A stretch of 64,000 nt of DNA from Hexactinellida sp. DTS-2022 (lineage: Eukaryota; Porifera; Hexactinellida): positions 5,106,501-5,170,500 of the forward strand of contig JAPNXP010000012.1 of assembly GCA_028753945.1 (NCBI GenBank), written 5' to 3'. Made by a program: the position numbers and the translations under genes. How positions within the stretch are numbered: the stretch's first letter is position 1; every line of letters starts with the position of its first letter. The notes beneath the pieces were generated by a model. That model searched no databases. It saw only the letters and a list, made by a program, of their open reading frames with translations, and was not told where the DNA came from. This document shows positions 10,968 through 21,968 of the stretch, piece by piece.

Positions 10968-11530
10968 GAATTTCGAAACCTAGAATAAAGTATTTGCGTC
11001 ATTATATCAACGTTTTAATATATTAACTACCAATCTTACAGTAATAAACTGTAGTTGTACAACAAAATACAAATATCTACTTTCAAGACTTCTAAGAATA
11101 TACTGCCTCATACGAATATCACTCACTCTGCTCCACTTCTTGATACAACCACGCTAGTTCTCATCTTGTCTCACGACCTTCTCAACTCCCCTTCTCTCGT
11201 TGACGCGGTCAAACCTTTACCTTTCCTTGTTCATCCTTGTTCACTACATTCTCGACGGATCCCTCCACCTCAGTTCACTTAATTCTAGTATTTAATTTCA
11301 TCGATATACTGCACTGTCACCAAAACACCATCTACACACCACTCACCCAATTATATAACCTTCAGACATATTAATGCTCGGATTCTTAAAAACAGAACAT
11401 ACTTACATTAACATATTCAAAAGCATAGACTGATATTTACCATCACTGAGACTTGGCTAATTATCGCCAGGTTACAACTTAGGCTCAGACCAGTCTACAT
11501 CATGCAGAGTACATAATATTATAAAAATGA
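10968..11530 (+). pseudogene. LINE relic with endonuclease-like fragment
   Basis: The reading frame around 11365-11465 contains INARILKNRT and, after a stop codon, ITETWL. These match the start of the APE-type endonuclease of non-LTR retrotransposons (consensus NARSLKNK...ITETWL). Upstream, 10968-11108 and 11300-11375 recur at 15357-15502 and 15630-15712, so the sequence is repetitive. Stop codons interrupt it and no reverse transcriptase is seen, so it is dead. Confidence 0.5.
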
Positions 11531-11616
11531 TAAAGATCTACATTATAGCAGTTTTTCGGAACTTGGAACTTTGAAAAAGTATTTTGTCATATAATGCAAT
11601 TCTTTCATAAAGCAAC

Positions 11617-11813
11617 TACAGTAGATGTCGGATATATAAGCACACCGGTTATAAGAACATATCGGATATAAGCACACTATGTTGGGAAATAGTTGCCATA
11701 TACCCTATATAATTTATGTCGGTTATAAGAACATGTCGGTTATAAGAACATGCCGGTTATAAGCACATTAAGTGCAGTTCCCGACGATGTGCTTATAACC
11801 GGCAGCCACTGTA
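11617..11813. mobile_element. pogo/Tigger-like MITE with TA duplication (GGTTATAAG family)
   Basis: The ends are TACAGTAGATGTCGG and its degenerate inverse ending CCACTGTA; TA lies at both borders. Internally CGGTTATAAGAACAT is repeated several times. Closely related copies sit in a SON intron (41088-41279) and a DDB1 intron (54737-54897). No coding capacity. Confidence 0.85.
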
Positions 11814-12072
11814 TTAATTCCACTTATTGAATGTATTGAACTGTTTCGTTATATAATGAGATCATTCTGCTGTAAATAAATTAATCAACTTACCAAATTT
11901 CTAAAAACTGAACTCTATCCGCGAATGCCATCTTCTCACCTTTATTTCTTAACGCTTGTTGTATTTAGTTCTCATCTTGCATATTAATCCCAACCCTCCT
12001 CTCAAAGCTCTCTCTCGCTAGTTAGTAATAATACTATTCGTATAATTCTTGATATTCTAAAATGCTTTTGCT

Positions 12073-12161
12073 CCATAGGCGCCGAACTATATACCTTCGC
12101 GAGGGGCAGGGCCAAAAATAGGTAAATCACTTTGGCGACAAGCCCCCTTCGGCGCCCATGG
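12073..12161. mobile_element. Short MITE, 89 bp
   Basis: Inverted ends CCATAGGCGCCGAA and TTCGGCGCCCATGG enclose about 60 bases without a reading frame. The superfamily is unknown. Confidence 0.6.
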
Positions 12162-12469
12162 CTCTCATTTACTACTGTGTATGTATGTAGGTATTTAATA
12201 TACCTTTTTGTATATAAAATATAAATTAAATTGAATTTGCTGTAAACTATGTATATTTTATCACAATTCAATGATAATATTTTCAAAATCAAATCAACTT
12301 TACATGTATATCCAAACTGCAATTCCTTTTCCATCTTCTTTTAATTTTGTTGGTTCTTTGAATTGTATCTGACTTCGATCTGCCGCAGCCCTTGATCCAC
12401 ACTTGTTTGATATCAGGACAACCCAACTGAAACTGATAACAATCTTATGTATTACATCGCAATAATTTT

Positions 12470-12665
12470 TTGTCCGGAATTGGTTGAGGAACCAGCTTAA
12501 GACTTTAAATTTGGTAGGGGTTTGGGATTATTATATCTAGAAACAAAAATATTTACAAAAATACCTACAAAAATATTTATCTTCCCCACAAAATTTGACA
12601 AACTTATTACCAATTAAATGGAAGTTTGTCCCATAGATTTGCAGCTAGCATTCAATTGTTATAAA
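12470..12665 (+). repeat. Q repeat, third copy (truncated)
   Basis: Shares the GGTTGAGGAACCAGC, AATTTGGTAGGGG and GCAGCTAGCATTCAATTG blocks with the copies at 6485-6850 and 10600-10890. It is non-coding. Confidence 0.65.
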
Positions 12666-13294
12666 TTAATTTTAATTAAGTTCATTATTCTGATTTTCAC
12701 AATTAATCCCACCTATATAATTATATTGGATTTGGAATTTATATAGGATTTTAAGTAATAACGATCATATAAATTATTAACTATCACGCTTTTGCTGAAT
12801 ACCTGTTTTGTTTACTCTAATTTACAGTATGAATACAAATACATAGCGCTATGTATTTAATTTCCAAAAACCTATTTCGCATTCACATATTCGAACATTT
12901 ATTAATAGGTAGTATTGTTATTGTTGACAAAATTGTTAATTATTTAGTCAATAATAACAATACATGTACTTACAAATCACTTTAATTAATGCAATATTAA
13001 TATTGCTGAATACAAATTTAGCGTAAATGGTTATTATCTGTTAAGTTATTAATTGAGAGATTTTACTCAGTGGCGGCGCTAGCTCGGAGCCACTGGTAAG
13101 GCACACTAACATTAATGCTCCAGTTTCAATAGTGAATAACTATTGAAACTAAGAAATTATTACATAAGTATATTTTACTGAATTTCCGATTTAATAAATA
13201 ATAATTATTATTATTACATAATATAATTATAATAATAATAATAATAAATTTAAATTTTTTATTTAATAATCTATATTATTAAATCTCGATTGTT

Positions 13295-13335
<41 letters not shown>

Positions 13336-13439
13336 TTTGTTTGTTTGTTTGTTTGTCCGGATTGTATTAAAGTGATGGGGGAATAGAAACCGCATTTATA
13401 TACGAGATATAAACTAACTTTCAAATGTTATAATTGGTA

Positions 13440-14545
13440 AACAAAAGTTATAAGGGGTAAACAAGTATGCTGAACACGAATTTCGCGTTTATAAATTTCT
13501 CATCTTAATATTTGTTGTTGTTGTTTACACAAAATAGGTAAACAAATTAATGAAATTCAAAATCAACCTAGAAGTTAGCTTTCAACGGGTATTATAGGTA
13601 AACAAGTATGCTAAACACGAATTTCGCATTTATAAATTTATAATATAAATATTTGTTGTTGTTGTTGACACAAAATAGGTAAACAAATTTATGAAAATTC
13701 AAAATCAACCTAGAAGTTAGCTTTCAACGGGTATTATAGATAAACAAGTATGCTAAACACGAATTTCGCATTTATAAATTTATAATATAAATATTTGTTG
13801 TTGTTGTTGACACAAAATAGGTAAACAAATTTATGAAAATTCAAAATCAACCTAGAAGTTAGCTTTCAACGGGTATTATAGATAAACAAGTATGCTAAAC
13901 ACGAATTTCGCATTTATAAATTTATAATATAAATATTTGTTGTTGTTGTTGACACAAATAGGTAAACAAATTTATGAAAATTCAAAATCAACCTAGAAGT
14001 TAGCTTTCAACGGGTATTATAGGTAAACAAGTATGCTGAACACGAATTTCGCATTTATAAATTTATAATATGAATATTTGTTGTTGTTGTTGACACAAAA
14101 TAGGTAAACAAATTTATGATTCAAAATCAACCTAGAAGTTAGCTTTCAACGGGTATTATAGGTAAACAATTATGCTGAACACGAATTTCGCATTTATAAA
14201 TTTATAATATGAATATTTGTTGTTGTTGACACAAATAAGTAAACAAATTAATGAAAATTCAAAATTAACCTAGAAGTTTGCTCTCTACGGGTATTATAGG
14301 TAAACAATTATGCTGAACACGAATTTCGCATTTATAAATTTATAATATGAATATTTGTTGTTGTTGTTTACACAAAATAGGTAAACAAATTAATGAAAAT
14401 TCAAAATCAACCTAGAAGTTAGCTTTCAACGGGTATTATAAGTAAACAAGTGTGCTGAACACGAATTTCGCATTTATAAAATTCTAATATGAGTATTTGT
14501 TGTTGTTGTTTACACAAATAGGTAAAAAAATTAATGAAAATTCAA
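13440..14545 (+). repeat. Minisatellite array, about 8 x 141 bp
   Basis: The landmark ACAAGTATGCT (or ACAATTATGCT) appears at 13461, 13602, 13744, 13886, 14027, 14166, 14304 and 14446, a spacing of 138-142 bp. Each unit contains GAACACGAATTTCGCATTTA, a TTGTTGTTGTTG run and TAGAAGTTAGCTTTCAACGG. The units are highly similar, which indicates recent amplification or homogenisation. Confidence 0.95.
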
Positions 14546-14576
14546 AATCATAACGTGTGAGGAGTAAGTTAACTTG

Positions 14577-14630
14577 AGGTGCGTAGCACCGATCTGTCGC
14601 AAAGCGACCGAGACCGAAGGGCTCGTATTA
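14577..14630 (+). other. Three tandem hairpins at the element's 3' end
   Basis: In a row: GGTGC-GTA-GCACC, GTCGC-AAA-GCGAC, and a weaker CGAG...CTCG stem around ACCGAAGGG. They lie just inside the right end of the satellite-bearing element and may act as a termination or recognition structure. That role is inferred from Helitron biology. Confidence 0.6.
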
Positions 14631-15784
14631 ATTAATCTACAATGTAGACTGACATCCTTCTTCTCTCGTCTACAGTAGAAATAATTCGATAATAACATGC
14701 TATTGTATATACATTAAATTTAAATTGTATGCTATTTTAAATTTATCAAAAACTGTTTTAAATATAACTAGCTTAGTATTTCATCTCCTCACATTCTTTC
14801 ATCTCCCTTATTACTAATTCCAGGTCCCCTCTTCTGAGCCTGATCGGGTCTCCGAAGGGGACCTGGCTTGTGGGCCATCCTTTGGGCGCGTCCTTCGGAC
14901 CCCATCTGGCTGAGACGTTTTAAAACCCCTCTCTAACTAAATACATAATTTATAATGTTAAAACTCGATCGTTGAATGTCCGGAGTGATAATGGATTAAA
15001 CTAGCATTTATATTTACCTACTACATCTATAGCGAGGCCGAAGGGTTCGTAAATATATAATTGTGCATTTATCTTTCTGCTCACACTATTGTGTTTATAA
15101 TATTTCCAAATTTTATACGTATTAATTAAACAGAGCTCGAGAGCTGTATTATGTGTACTTAGCTGAATAATTATTTATTAATTATATAATAATTATATAA
15201 TAACTATTTTAATTTAGGGACTTACAATCCTGGAATTGGAATCCCTACTTACATTGCGCCTCTTTGACTTTTTCCCTCAAAATACTTCTAAGTTGCACTA
15301 CGGTTTTCTAGGACATATTTCTTTCAAATGTTTCATATAACTATAATTTGTTGAGCATTTTCGAAACCTAGAAGAAAATATTCGCGTCATTATATCAATG
15401 TTTTAATATATTAACTACGTACCAATCTTACCGTAATAAGCTGTAGTTGTACAAGAATACAAATACCAACTTTCAAGACTTCGAAAAATAAACTGCCTCG
15501 TTAGTTATTATTCAGCTAGTTTAAATTTAGGTAGGAATTTATATTTATGATCTCTCGAATCTAAACAAATGTCATGTTGTAAACGAATATCTGTTTCAAT
15601 GTAATATTCGTTTCGAAACGAACGAATACTATTTAATTTCGATCAATATACTGCACTGTCACTAAAACACCATCTACACTCACCCAATTATATAACCTCC
15701 AGTTATATTAACTGTGGAATGCGAATGTGGTTAACTACCATTTCCATAATTTATCTTGCTTTACTATAATACCCTTTGGAAGCT

Positions 15785-16075
15785 GGCTTCTGGGTTCATT
15801 TCGATTTTTGCATAATTTGTTTACCTATTTTTGTAAACAGCAACAATAAATTTTCCTATTATAAATTTAGAAATGCGAAATTCGTATTCAGCATACTTGT
15901 AACCTATAATAACATTTGTAAGTTAGTTTATATCTCAATTATAAATGCAGCCTCTATTCATCACTTAACTGTTATATTAGTCCATAGTTCAAGAATTGTT
16001 TGGATTATATTACTTTATAATTTCTAATGCGGGTTTCTATACCCGTATCACTCTAGAAAACAAGCAAACAAACTA
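15785..16075 (-). repeat. Inverted single unit of the 141-bp satellite with element start
   Basis: The minus strand of 15790-15940 reads as one satellite unit. It is preceded on that strand by GTTTGTTTGCTTG, GTGATACGGGTATAGAAACCCGC and the unit start, like the 5' part of the element at 13330-13460. It is a truncated, diverged copy in the opposite orientation. An 83-residue open frame here is a by-product of the repeat. Confidence 0.65.
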
Positions 16076-17074
16076 TATGTAAATCGCTTTAATAAGTAAG
16101 AATTTACAACAAAGTAAGATGTTACAAATGAACAAGCTACGAATCTATTTATAATTTGAATTCAAATAATGAAATCGAAATAAAGAAGAAAAGAACTCAC
16201 GAACATTTCAAAATTTGTGGACTGCCGCGTAACAATGAAGTTGGTCCATAATACTCCATATACAATTGGAAACTAACATATGTATTTGCCAAAATGTGTT
16301 CCTCAATTAAACCTACGTAAAATATATTTTTGATTGAATATGGTTAAATATAAATTCTTATTAACATCTTTAGTTGAGTTTGAGAATTACATTTGCTTAA
16401 TATTTCCTGTTATTTGCTTACAATTAATTAATTATATTTATTACAAGGAACCTGTCCCGAGATATAATATAAGATACACGCAATTGTTATTTGTAATCAC
16501 TGCGTCATCTTTGATGTACTATCACCATATAAGTACAATTATTGGTCAACAAAGCTATCCATTTTCATAAAATATGTAAACCACCTTTTGTATGACATGT
16601 TTGTCATTTAATATAGTCTAATGGAATATCCATAATACTTTCTCTGTAATACAACACTCAATTGTTTCTAATGAATTAATGGAGTTAATATTCTTCTATT
16701 CTTCTAATTGCACCTCAATTATGCTATTTGTCCTTTGAATATGTACGTTGCGCGCTTGAGGGATTCCTATTCACCACTGACAGTATGCCACTGTCCGATC
16801 GAATAGGTTTTACACATATAACCTTTTATGTTTGCCAATATACTAATTTGATTATTTCAAAGTATGAATAAAACAGTAGGACAGTCTATAACAGTTGAAT
16901 GCAGGGTTTATACGAATATAAATACAATGAATTTATCATTAGATTATACCTATCAGATATAACAACTCTACTAATCAGAATACATTTAATAACTAGTTGT
17001 TGTTCTACATTAGCATAAACCTCGATATTACACATCGCGAAATATAGTTTTCGAGCAGACACCCCGTTTTCGTT
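16076..17074. other. Intergenic, upstream of the receptor phosphatase
   Basis: AT-rich sequence with short spurious open frames and no recognised repeat or motif. It must contain the promoter and 5' leader of the gene starting at 17075, but no clear TATA box or initiator could be assigned. Confidence 0.5.
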
Positions 17075-20000
17075 ATGAAGCAAAGACCTCTGTTACAGCT
17101 ATTAATAATACTAAACTGCATATTCCAGATAATCTCATCAGCGTCGAACTTTTGTGCTCAGCCAAGTAACCATGAATTTAATATTACAGAGACACTTGGC
17201 TCTATCAACTGTGTCGTTCCAGCGAATCTAACTTCTTCTTACCCTGCCTACTCTATTGAATGGAAATTACTTCCCTCAAGAAGTATTAATAATACAGCAA
17301 ACTCTCTGGACCTGTCTTCTCTTAGCTTTAACTTAGAACCCGGTTTACACCAATTTGAATGCAACTTTACTCTCAACAAGACAAACGCTAGCTCAAAAAT
17401 TATCAGCTGTCCGGTTAATGTTGCTATCAACTCGCTCCCTAGCTTGGCAATCGCCCCCACTCCTGATCTAATTATATATCCTGATACTTCCACAACTTTA
17501 CAATGCACTGCTAACGGAGGTTTCCCTCTGCCTACGATAACCTGGGAAAATTCAGCTGGAAATATACTGTCCACTAATTCCAGCCTTAGTTTTGATTCCA
17601 ACCAATCACTAATTGGTGACAACCAAGTTTTCGTTTGTAGAGCACGGAATTCAGTTGGAGATAATACTACAAACATTTCCATAACCGTTAGACCAAATCC
17701 CCCCTCAATCTCCATCAATCTACTGCCCAATCCTGTATTCATAGGAAATGAGACGACCTTAAATTGTACCGCTACCTCACCAGATCTAACTTCTGTAACA
17801 TTTAATTACACTTGGTACAAGGACGGTACTACTCTAATTAATGAAGGCTTATTAACAATCTCAGATACGAGATCTGTTAACAGCGGAACCTACACTTGTA
17901 TCGCTACAGTTTTGAACAGTCTTGATGCTTCAAAGGACATACAACTCACAGTCATATCCCCTCCCCCTAAAGTATCCACCACCCCTAGCTCACCCAACCC
18001 CCTCACCGTCGGTAGCAACGTAACGCTAACCTGTGTGGTCTCTCCTCAGCCTGTAGACGGTCTCCCAATAGCTGTAGTTTGGCTTAACAGCTCACTCGGA
18101 TTAGTATCCGGTGATAATAACAATACTTTAACACTATCTTCCATCTCACTGCTCAACAGAGGGGAGTACACATGCTCAGCTACTGTGGGTAATAGTGAGA
18201 GTGTGACAGCTGTCTACACACTGAAAGTGGTACCAATAGCTCCGACCGTAACAGTTGAGTCTAATGCATCTACCCCTCTCATAGGGCAATTCGTAAACCT
18301 GTCTTGTATCATTACAGATACTTCAGGCTCTCTCGAAAGTCCCAATATCATCTGGTTCAATGATCAGACTGTAATTACAAACGAAACGAATGTAGTTTAT
18401 ATCCTTGGCCCGGTTGAATTATCTGATACTTCAATGTACAGGTGTTCTGCTTCTATAGAAGGGAGTAAAACCATGGATTCCGATCCTATTACCATAACGG
18501 TATACGAGCTACCAAACATAACCAGCATAACCATCCCGCCTCAGAAAGTGATAGTAGGTGTAACAACTGGATATATAAACTGCACAGCCTCAGGTACTCC
18601 AGCTCCTGCCCTGATTTGGTTAGACAAATACGGTAGCATGTTCTCCAACCCACTCAATCTCAGCGACCTAAATATCACAATGAGCGGCACCTTCACCTGT
18701 CTCGCCACAAGTCTAGCTGGTGCAGTTTCACTTAGTATTGAGATTGTTATTGTTCCTCCTCCGCCTTCCCTCCAAGTTGTTACTTCCGCACCTAATCCTG
18801 TCGATGGCAAAATGTTTACCTTAAGCTGCTCTGTTTTAAGTCCCATCCCGCCTGGACAAGACCTATCCACCTACCTCTTCGTCTGGACACTAATTAACAA
18901 CCCAGCCGTAATAGAAACAACACAGCAATTCAGTTTCGTCGCAGACTTTGAAACAAATGGGTCTCGGTATGAATGCATGTCCTCTGTAGCAGGTAGCGCT
19001 AACGGCAGTGCCACCAGTCCTATTCTCTCGCTGCAGAGTATTCCTATCATAACTAGCTTCTCCATCCAACCAACTGTATACATTGGGCTATCCTATAGCG
19101 TGACGTGTGAGGCCAACGGCATCCCCGAGCCTGTTACCTCCATTACCGACATGCAAGGCAATGTGGTAGACGCGTCTGTCGATCTTAGCTCTTTTATGGA
19201 GGAGGACGTAGGAACAGAAGTGTATAACTGTACAAGTAAGAACATACATGGCACAGTTTCCGAAACTCAAATGTTTGAGGTAAAAAGTCCGGATATAAAT
19301 ATTGTGCTTACCCCAGATCCACTTCGTGTGACTATTGGCCAGTATTTTGAGCTGAACTGTTCATTCACTACTGTTCCGGTTATCCCACTCGACAACACTC
19401 GGTTCACTTTTAAAACGAACCAAACTATGAATCCTGCCCCCATGCAGACAAATTACACTGAAAATAAATTTGCGACTCTGAAGATCATCAGTTACTCATC
19501 CGGAAGTCAGTTCAGCTGCTGTATTTCTATTCAGAACGGTAAATTAACAATGGAGAAAGCCTGGGACATCCAAGAGATCCCAATCTCAACTCCCGAGCCC
19601 CTCTTGTTCGTCGCCGTTGCTATCTCTGCGACAGCGGTTATTCTGCTGTTGGTGTTCGTGTGTCTAATCCTGCTCCTGTTGATGTACTGTCTCCGACACA
19701 GGAGGAAAAGGGACATCGTCCCGGCCCGCACAGGCGACTACATCGGGCTCGACACGCCCCTCTCCGAGCAGTCCGTATTCTCGTACCCGATCTCTGTCCT
19801 CAAATACTCAGAGACTTTCGATTCCCTCCATGAGGATAACCAGCAGAAGCTGAAGGAGCAGTACCAACAGCTCACCTCCATAAAGGGCAGCACTGAGGAG
19901 GCCAAGAAGTCCACTAACGCCGTTAAGAATCGGTACCCAGACGTGCTGGCTTACGACCACAGCAGAGTCATCATTTCCAAGCACCAGGGCACTGACTACA

Positions 20001-21592
20001 TAAACGCTAACTACATGGATGGGTTCGGAAAGAGCAACGCCTACATCGCGGCACAAGGGCCCCTGGGCCCACCCAAGGATAACCTGGCTGCGTCTCCCTC
20101 CACCTCCAACGGGGGGGCCGCGACTCCGCAGCTAAACACCGTTAATGATTTTTGGCGCATGATTTGGGAACTCAACATAACCACTATCGTGATGCTCACT
20201 AACCTGATCGAGAACAACCGAGTTAAGTGCGCTCTCTACTGGCCAGAGGACACGAAGAACTATGGACGCATTCGTGTCAGGAAGGTGGAAGAGAACCAGT
20301 TTTGTGATTATATTATTCGAAAATTTTCCATTCAGCGAATACAGGTCCGCAGTGCCGATAGCGAGACTAGACAGATTACGCAGTTCCACTTCGTAGCCTG
20401 GCCGGACCATGGAGTTCCGTTGTTCCCAATCGCAATGATCCAGTTCGTAAAGCTGGTGCGCAGCTACATCAACCAGAGCGGCGACGACGTGGGCTCCCCT
20501 GACCTGGTGCACTGCAGTGCAGGGGTGGGGAGGACCGGCACTTTCATCTGTCTGGACATAATCCTACAGCAGCTAGCGACTGGTGATAACTCCATAGACA
20601 TTTGGAACGAAACTAGTAAGCTGCGAAAGAGAAGGAATCACATGATTCAAGAGTATCTCCAGTACGAATTCGTGCATCAGGCTATCAATGAGCATATTCA
20701 GTTCGGGGACACCGAGTGCTCTGCTGCAAATTTCCCCAAAATGGTAACGCGTTTGAATGAAATTACAGACGATAATCCATACAAAGTAGGCATGTCGCGC
20801 ATGGAAGTCCAATTCAAAAAGCTGCAACTGAAGGTAATACAGTCGCACCATAAAGACGCGATGCTCAACGAGAATGCCGGCAAAAACCGGTTTATTAACA
20901 CCATGCCCTTTGACACCAATCGCGTTAAGCTGAAGCCTCTCCCGGGAATCGTAGGCTCTGACTATGTTAACGCCAGCTATATCGACTCGGACAAGACCCA
21001 CTGGGCTTTCATCGCCACTCAGGGACCGCTTAAGACAACGATGGAGGATTTTTGTAGAATGATTATAGAAAAAGGATCCAATGTAATCATAATGTTGTCT
21101 GAAAACTCTGAGGACAAGACGGAGGACTACTTTTCGTTCTCCCAGACCCACTACGGTTCGTACCATTTCCACACAGTCAAGAAGCATCTGCATAACGACT
21201 ACATACACAGGGAGATGCTTATACGGCTCGACGACAACAAAGATGGTTACAAAGTGCATCACTTCCAGCTGACCAAGCTCCTATCTCCCACCCATAGTCA
21301 CAAGGACTGTGCGAAGGCAATGCTGAGTCTTATAACCGGAGTCACCGTGACCCTCCAACCGGAGGAAACCAAAAAGGGACCCATGGTAGTGCAATGCGGG
21401 GGCGGCAATGGAATGACGGGCGTTTTCATGACGGTGTATATTATTATACAGCGTTTGCAGTACGAAGATAAGGTCGACGTGTTTAATGCGGTTAAGCGTC
21501 TGCGAATGCAGAGGGTGGCCATGGTGCAGAGCGTAGACCAATACGACCTGTGTCACAGGACCGTAATGGAGTACTTACAGTCCAGCCCCTAA
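17075..21592 (+). CDS. Receptor-type tyrosine phosphatase with Ig-like ectodomain, intronless
   Basis: A 1505-residue single-pass receptor encoded by one exon. Residues 1-22 form a signal peptide. About nine Ig-like domains follow; each shows the Cys...YxC pattern, for example YTCIATVLNS and YTCSATVGNS. A membrane helix lies at about 842-872, then RHRRKR. The tandem phosphatase domains span about 910-1195 (D1) and 1205-1500 (D2). D1 is complete: WPD loop with Asp1111 and signature HCSAGVGRTG with Cys1147. D2 keeps the cysteine (Cys1441) but reads QCGGGNGMTG, so the catalytic Arg is Met, and no WPD motif is seen; it should be a pseudophosphatase, as in many family members. D1 has a low-complexity insertion of about 25 residues (about 995-1020) after AAQGPL. 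No fibronectin repeats were seen. Orthology to a particular vertebrate PTPR is not claimed. Confidence 0.93.
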   Translation: MKQRPLLQLLIILNCIFQIISSASNFCAQPSNHEFNITETLGSINCVVPANLTSSYPAYSIEWKLLPSRSINNTANSLDLSSLSFNLEPGLHQFECNFTLNKTNASSKIISCPVNVAINSLPSLAIAPTPDLIIYPDTSTTLQCTANGGFPLPTITWENSAGNILSTNSSLSFDSNQSLIGDNQVFVCRARNSVGDNTTNISITVRPNPPSISINLLPNPVFIGNETTLNCTATSPDLTSVTFNYTWYKDGTTLINEGLLTISDTRSVNSGTYTCIATVLNSLDASKDIQLTVISPPPKVSTTPSSPNPLTVGSNVTLTCVVSPQPVDGLPIAVVWLNSSLGLVSGDNNNTLTLSSISLLNRGEYTCSATVGNSESVTAVYTLKVVPIAPTVTVESNASTPLIGQFVNLSCIITDTSGSLESPNIIWFNDQTVITNETNVVYILGPVELSDTSMYRCSASIEGSKTMDSDPITITVYELPNITSITIPPQKVIVGVTTGYINCTASGTPAPALIWLDKYGSMFSNPLNLSDLNITMSGTFTCLATSLAGAVSLSIEIVIVPPPPSLQVVTSAPNPVDGKMFTLSCSVLSPIPPGQDLSTYLFVWTLINNPAVIETTQQFSFVADFETNGSRYECMSSVAGSANGSATSPILSLQSIPIITSFSIQPTVYIGLSYSVTCEANGIPEPVTSITDMQGNVVDASVDLSSFMEEDVGTEVYNCTSKNIHGTVSETQMFEVKSPDINIVLTPDPLRVTIGQYFELNCSFTTVPVIPLDNTRFTFKTNQTMNPAPMQTNYTENKFATLKIISYSSGSQFSCCISIQNGKLTMEKAWDIQEIPISTPEPLLFVAVAISATAVILLLVFVCLILLLLMYCLRHRRKRDIVPARTGDYIGLDTPLSEQSVFSYPISVLKYSETFDSLHEDNQQKLKEQYQQLTSIKGSTEEAKKSTNAVKNRYPDVLAYDHSRVIISKHQGTDYINANYMDGFGKSNAYIAAQGPLGPPKDNLAASPSTSNGGAATPQLNTVNDFWRMIWELNITTIVMLTNLIENNRVKCALYWPEDTKNYGRIRVRKVEENQFCDYIIRKFSIQRIQVRSADSETRQITQFHFVAWPDHGVPLFPIAMIQFVKLVRSYINQSGDDVGSPDLVHCSAGVGRTGTFICLDIILQQLATGDNSIDIWNETSKLRKRRNHMIQEYLQYEFVHQAINEHIQFGDTECSAANFPKMVTRLNEITDDNPYKVGMSRMEVQFKKLQLKVIQSHHKDAMLNENAGKNRFINTMPFDTNRVKLKPLPGIVGSDYVNASYIDSDKTHWAFIATQGPLKTTMEDFCRMIIEKGSNVIIMLSENSEDKTEDYFSFSQTHYGSYHFHTVKKHLHNDYIHREMLIRLDDNKDGYKVHHFQLTKLLSPTHSHKDCAKAMLSLITGVTVTLQPEETKKGPMVVQCGGGNGMTGVFMTVYIIIQRLQYEDKVDVFNAVKRLRMQRVAMVQSVDQYDLCHRTVMEYLQSSP

Positions 21593-21968
21593 GAGCTTGT
21601 AAATATATTTTATTATTTTTAACACAGAGTCTCCGTGTTAGCTGTACATTTATTTTATTTTAATATTAAGTAGGGGGATAAATTTGGAATATTTTCAATA
21701 GGAAGTTTGTATGTTGATTTATAATGAGCTCTTTCGTCTGTTTTTGTGAACTTTTGAGTTTGTATATATATTTTGTTTGTTTGATTGAATTTAATAATAA
21801 TTTGCTCTGATCCCTGAAATATTAAATTAGATTAATAATATTGTTTTATTCTTAAAAGTCGTTTAAATATAATTTAAAGTTGTACCCAGAGTTCTGAAGT
21901 GAAAATTAACTTGGTTTACGTGCTAGACTTGAATTCCTATAGTCACTACTGTTGTTGCCTGTAGTTAC
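21593..21968. other. Intergenic spacer
   Basis: AT-rich 3' flank of the phosphatase gene and 5' flank of the thioesterase gene. No repeat or motif of note was seen. Confidence 0.5.

Larger units (their letters stand above)
13270..14633 (+). mobile_element. Helitron/HINE-like non-autonomous element with internal satellite
   Basis: The element starts near CTATATTATTAAATCTCGATTG, followed by a TG/GTTT microsatellite and TCCGGATTG. It continues with about eight 141-bp tandem repeats and ends in three consecutive small hairpins and GACCGAAGGGCTCGTA. It interrupts a family R copy, so it moved as a unit. A microsatellite, central minisatellite and terminal hairpin match the known layout of Helentron-associated elements (DINE-1/HINE/pearl type). 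No Rep/helicase is present. Family R units carry a shorter version of the same ends (CTCGATCGTTG...TGTCCGG and CCGAAGGGTTCGTA). Confidence 0.55.
13135..15290 (+). repeat. Family R repeat unit, copy 5, split by a satellite-bearing element
   Basis: The left part (13135-13270) ends in the TAA-rich block. The right part resumes at TAATCTACAATGTAGACTGACATCC (14632) and continues with the GC-rich core (14820-14925) and the CCGAAGGGTTCGTAA block. The interruption is the HINE-like element. Confidence 0.75.

Noticed and set aside
12002-12334. 110-residue minus-strand open frame
   Set aside because: It spans a small MITE and AT-rich DNA with no domain-like composition or conserved partner.
14577-14630. 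Triple hairpin as a tRNA or riboswitch
   Set aside because: There is no tRNA cloverleaf, anticodon arm or A/B box; position at the end of a mobile element explains it better.
15776-16027. 83-residue open frame
   Set aside because: It is the reverse strand of a diverged 141-bp satellite unit; composition and position explain it.
20573-21262. 229-residue minus-strand open frame opposite the phosphatase domains
   Set aside because: It is antisense to a conserved coding region and shows no recognisable protein features; it is a codon-usage shadow.
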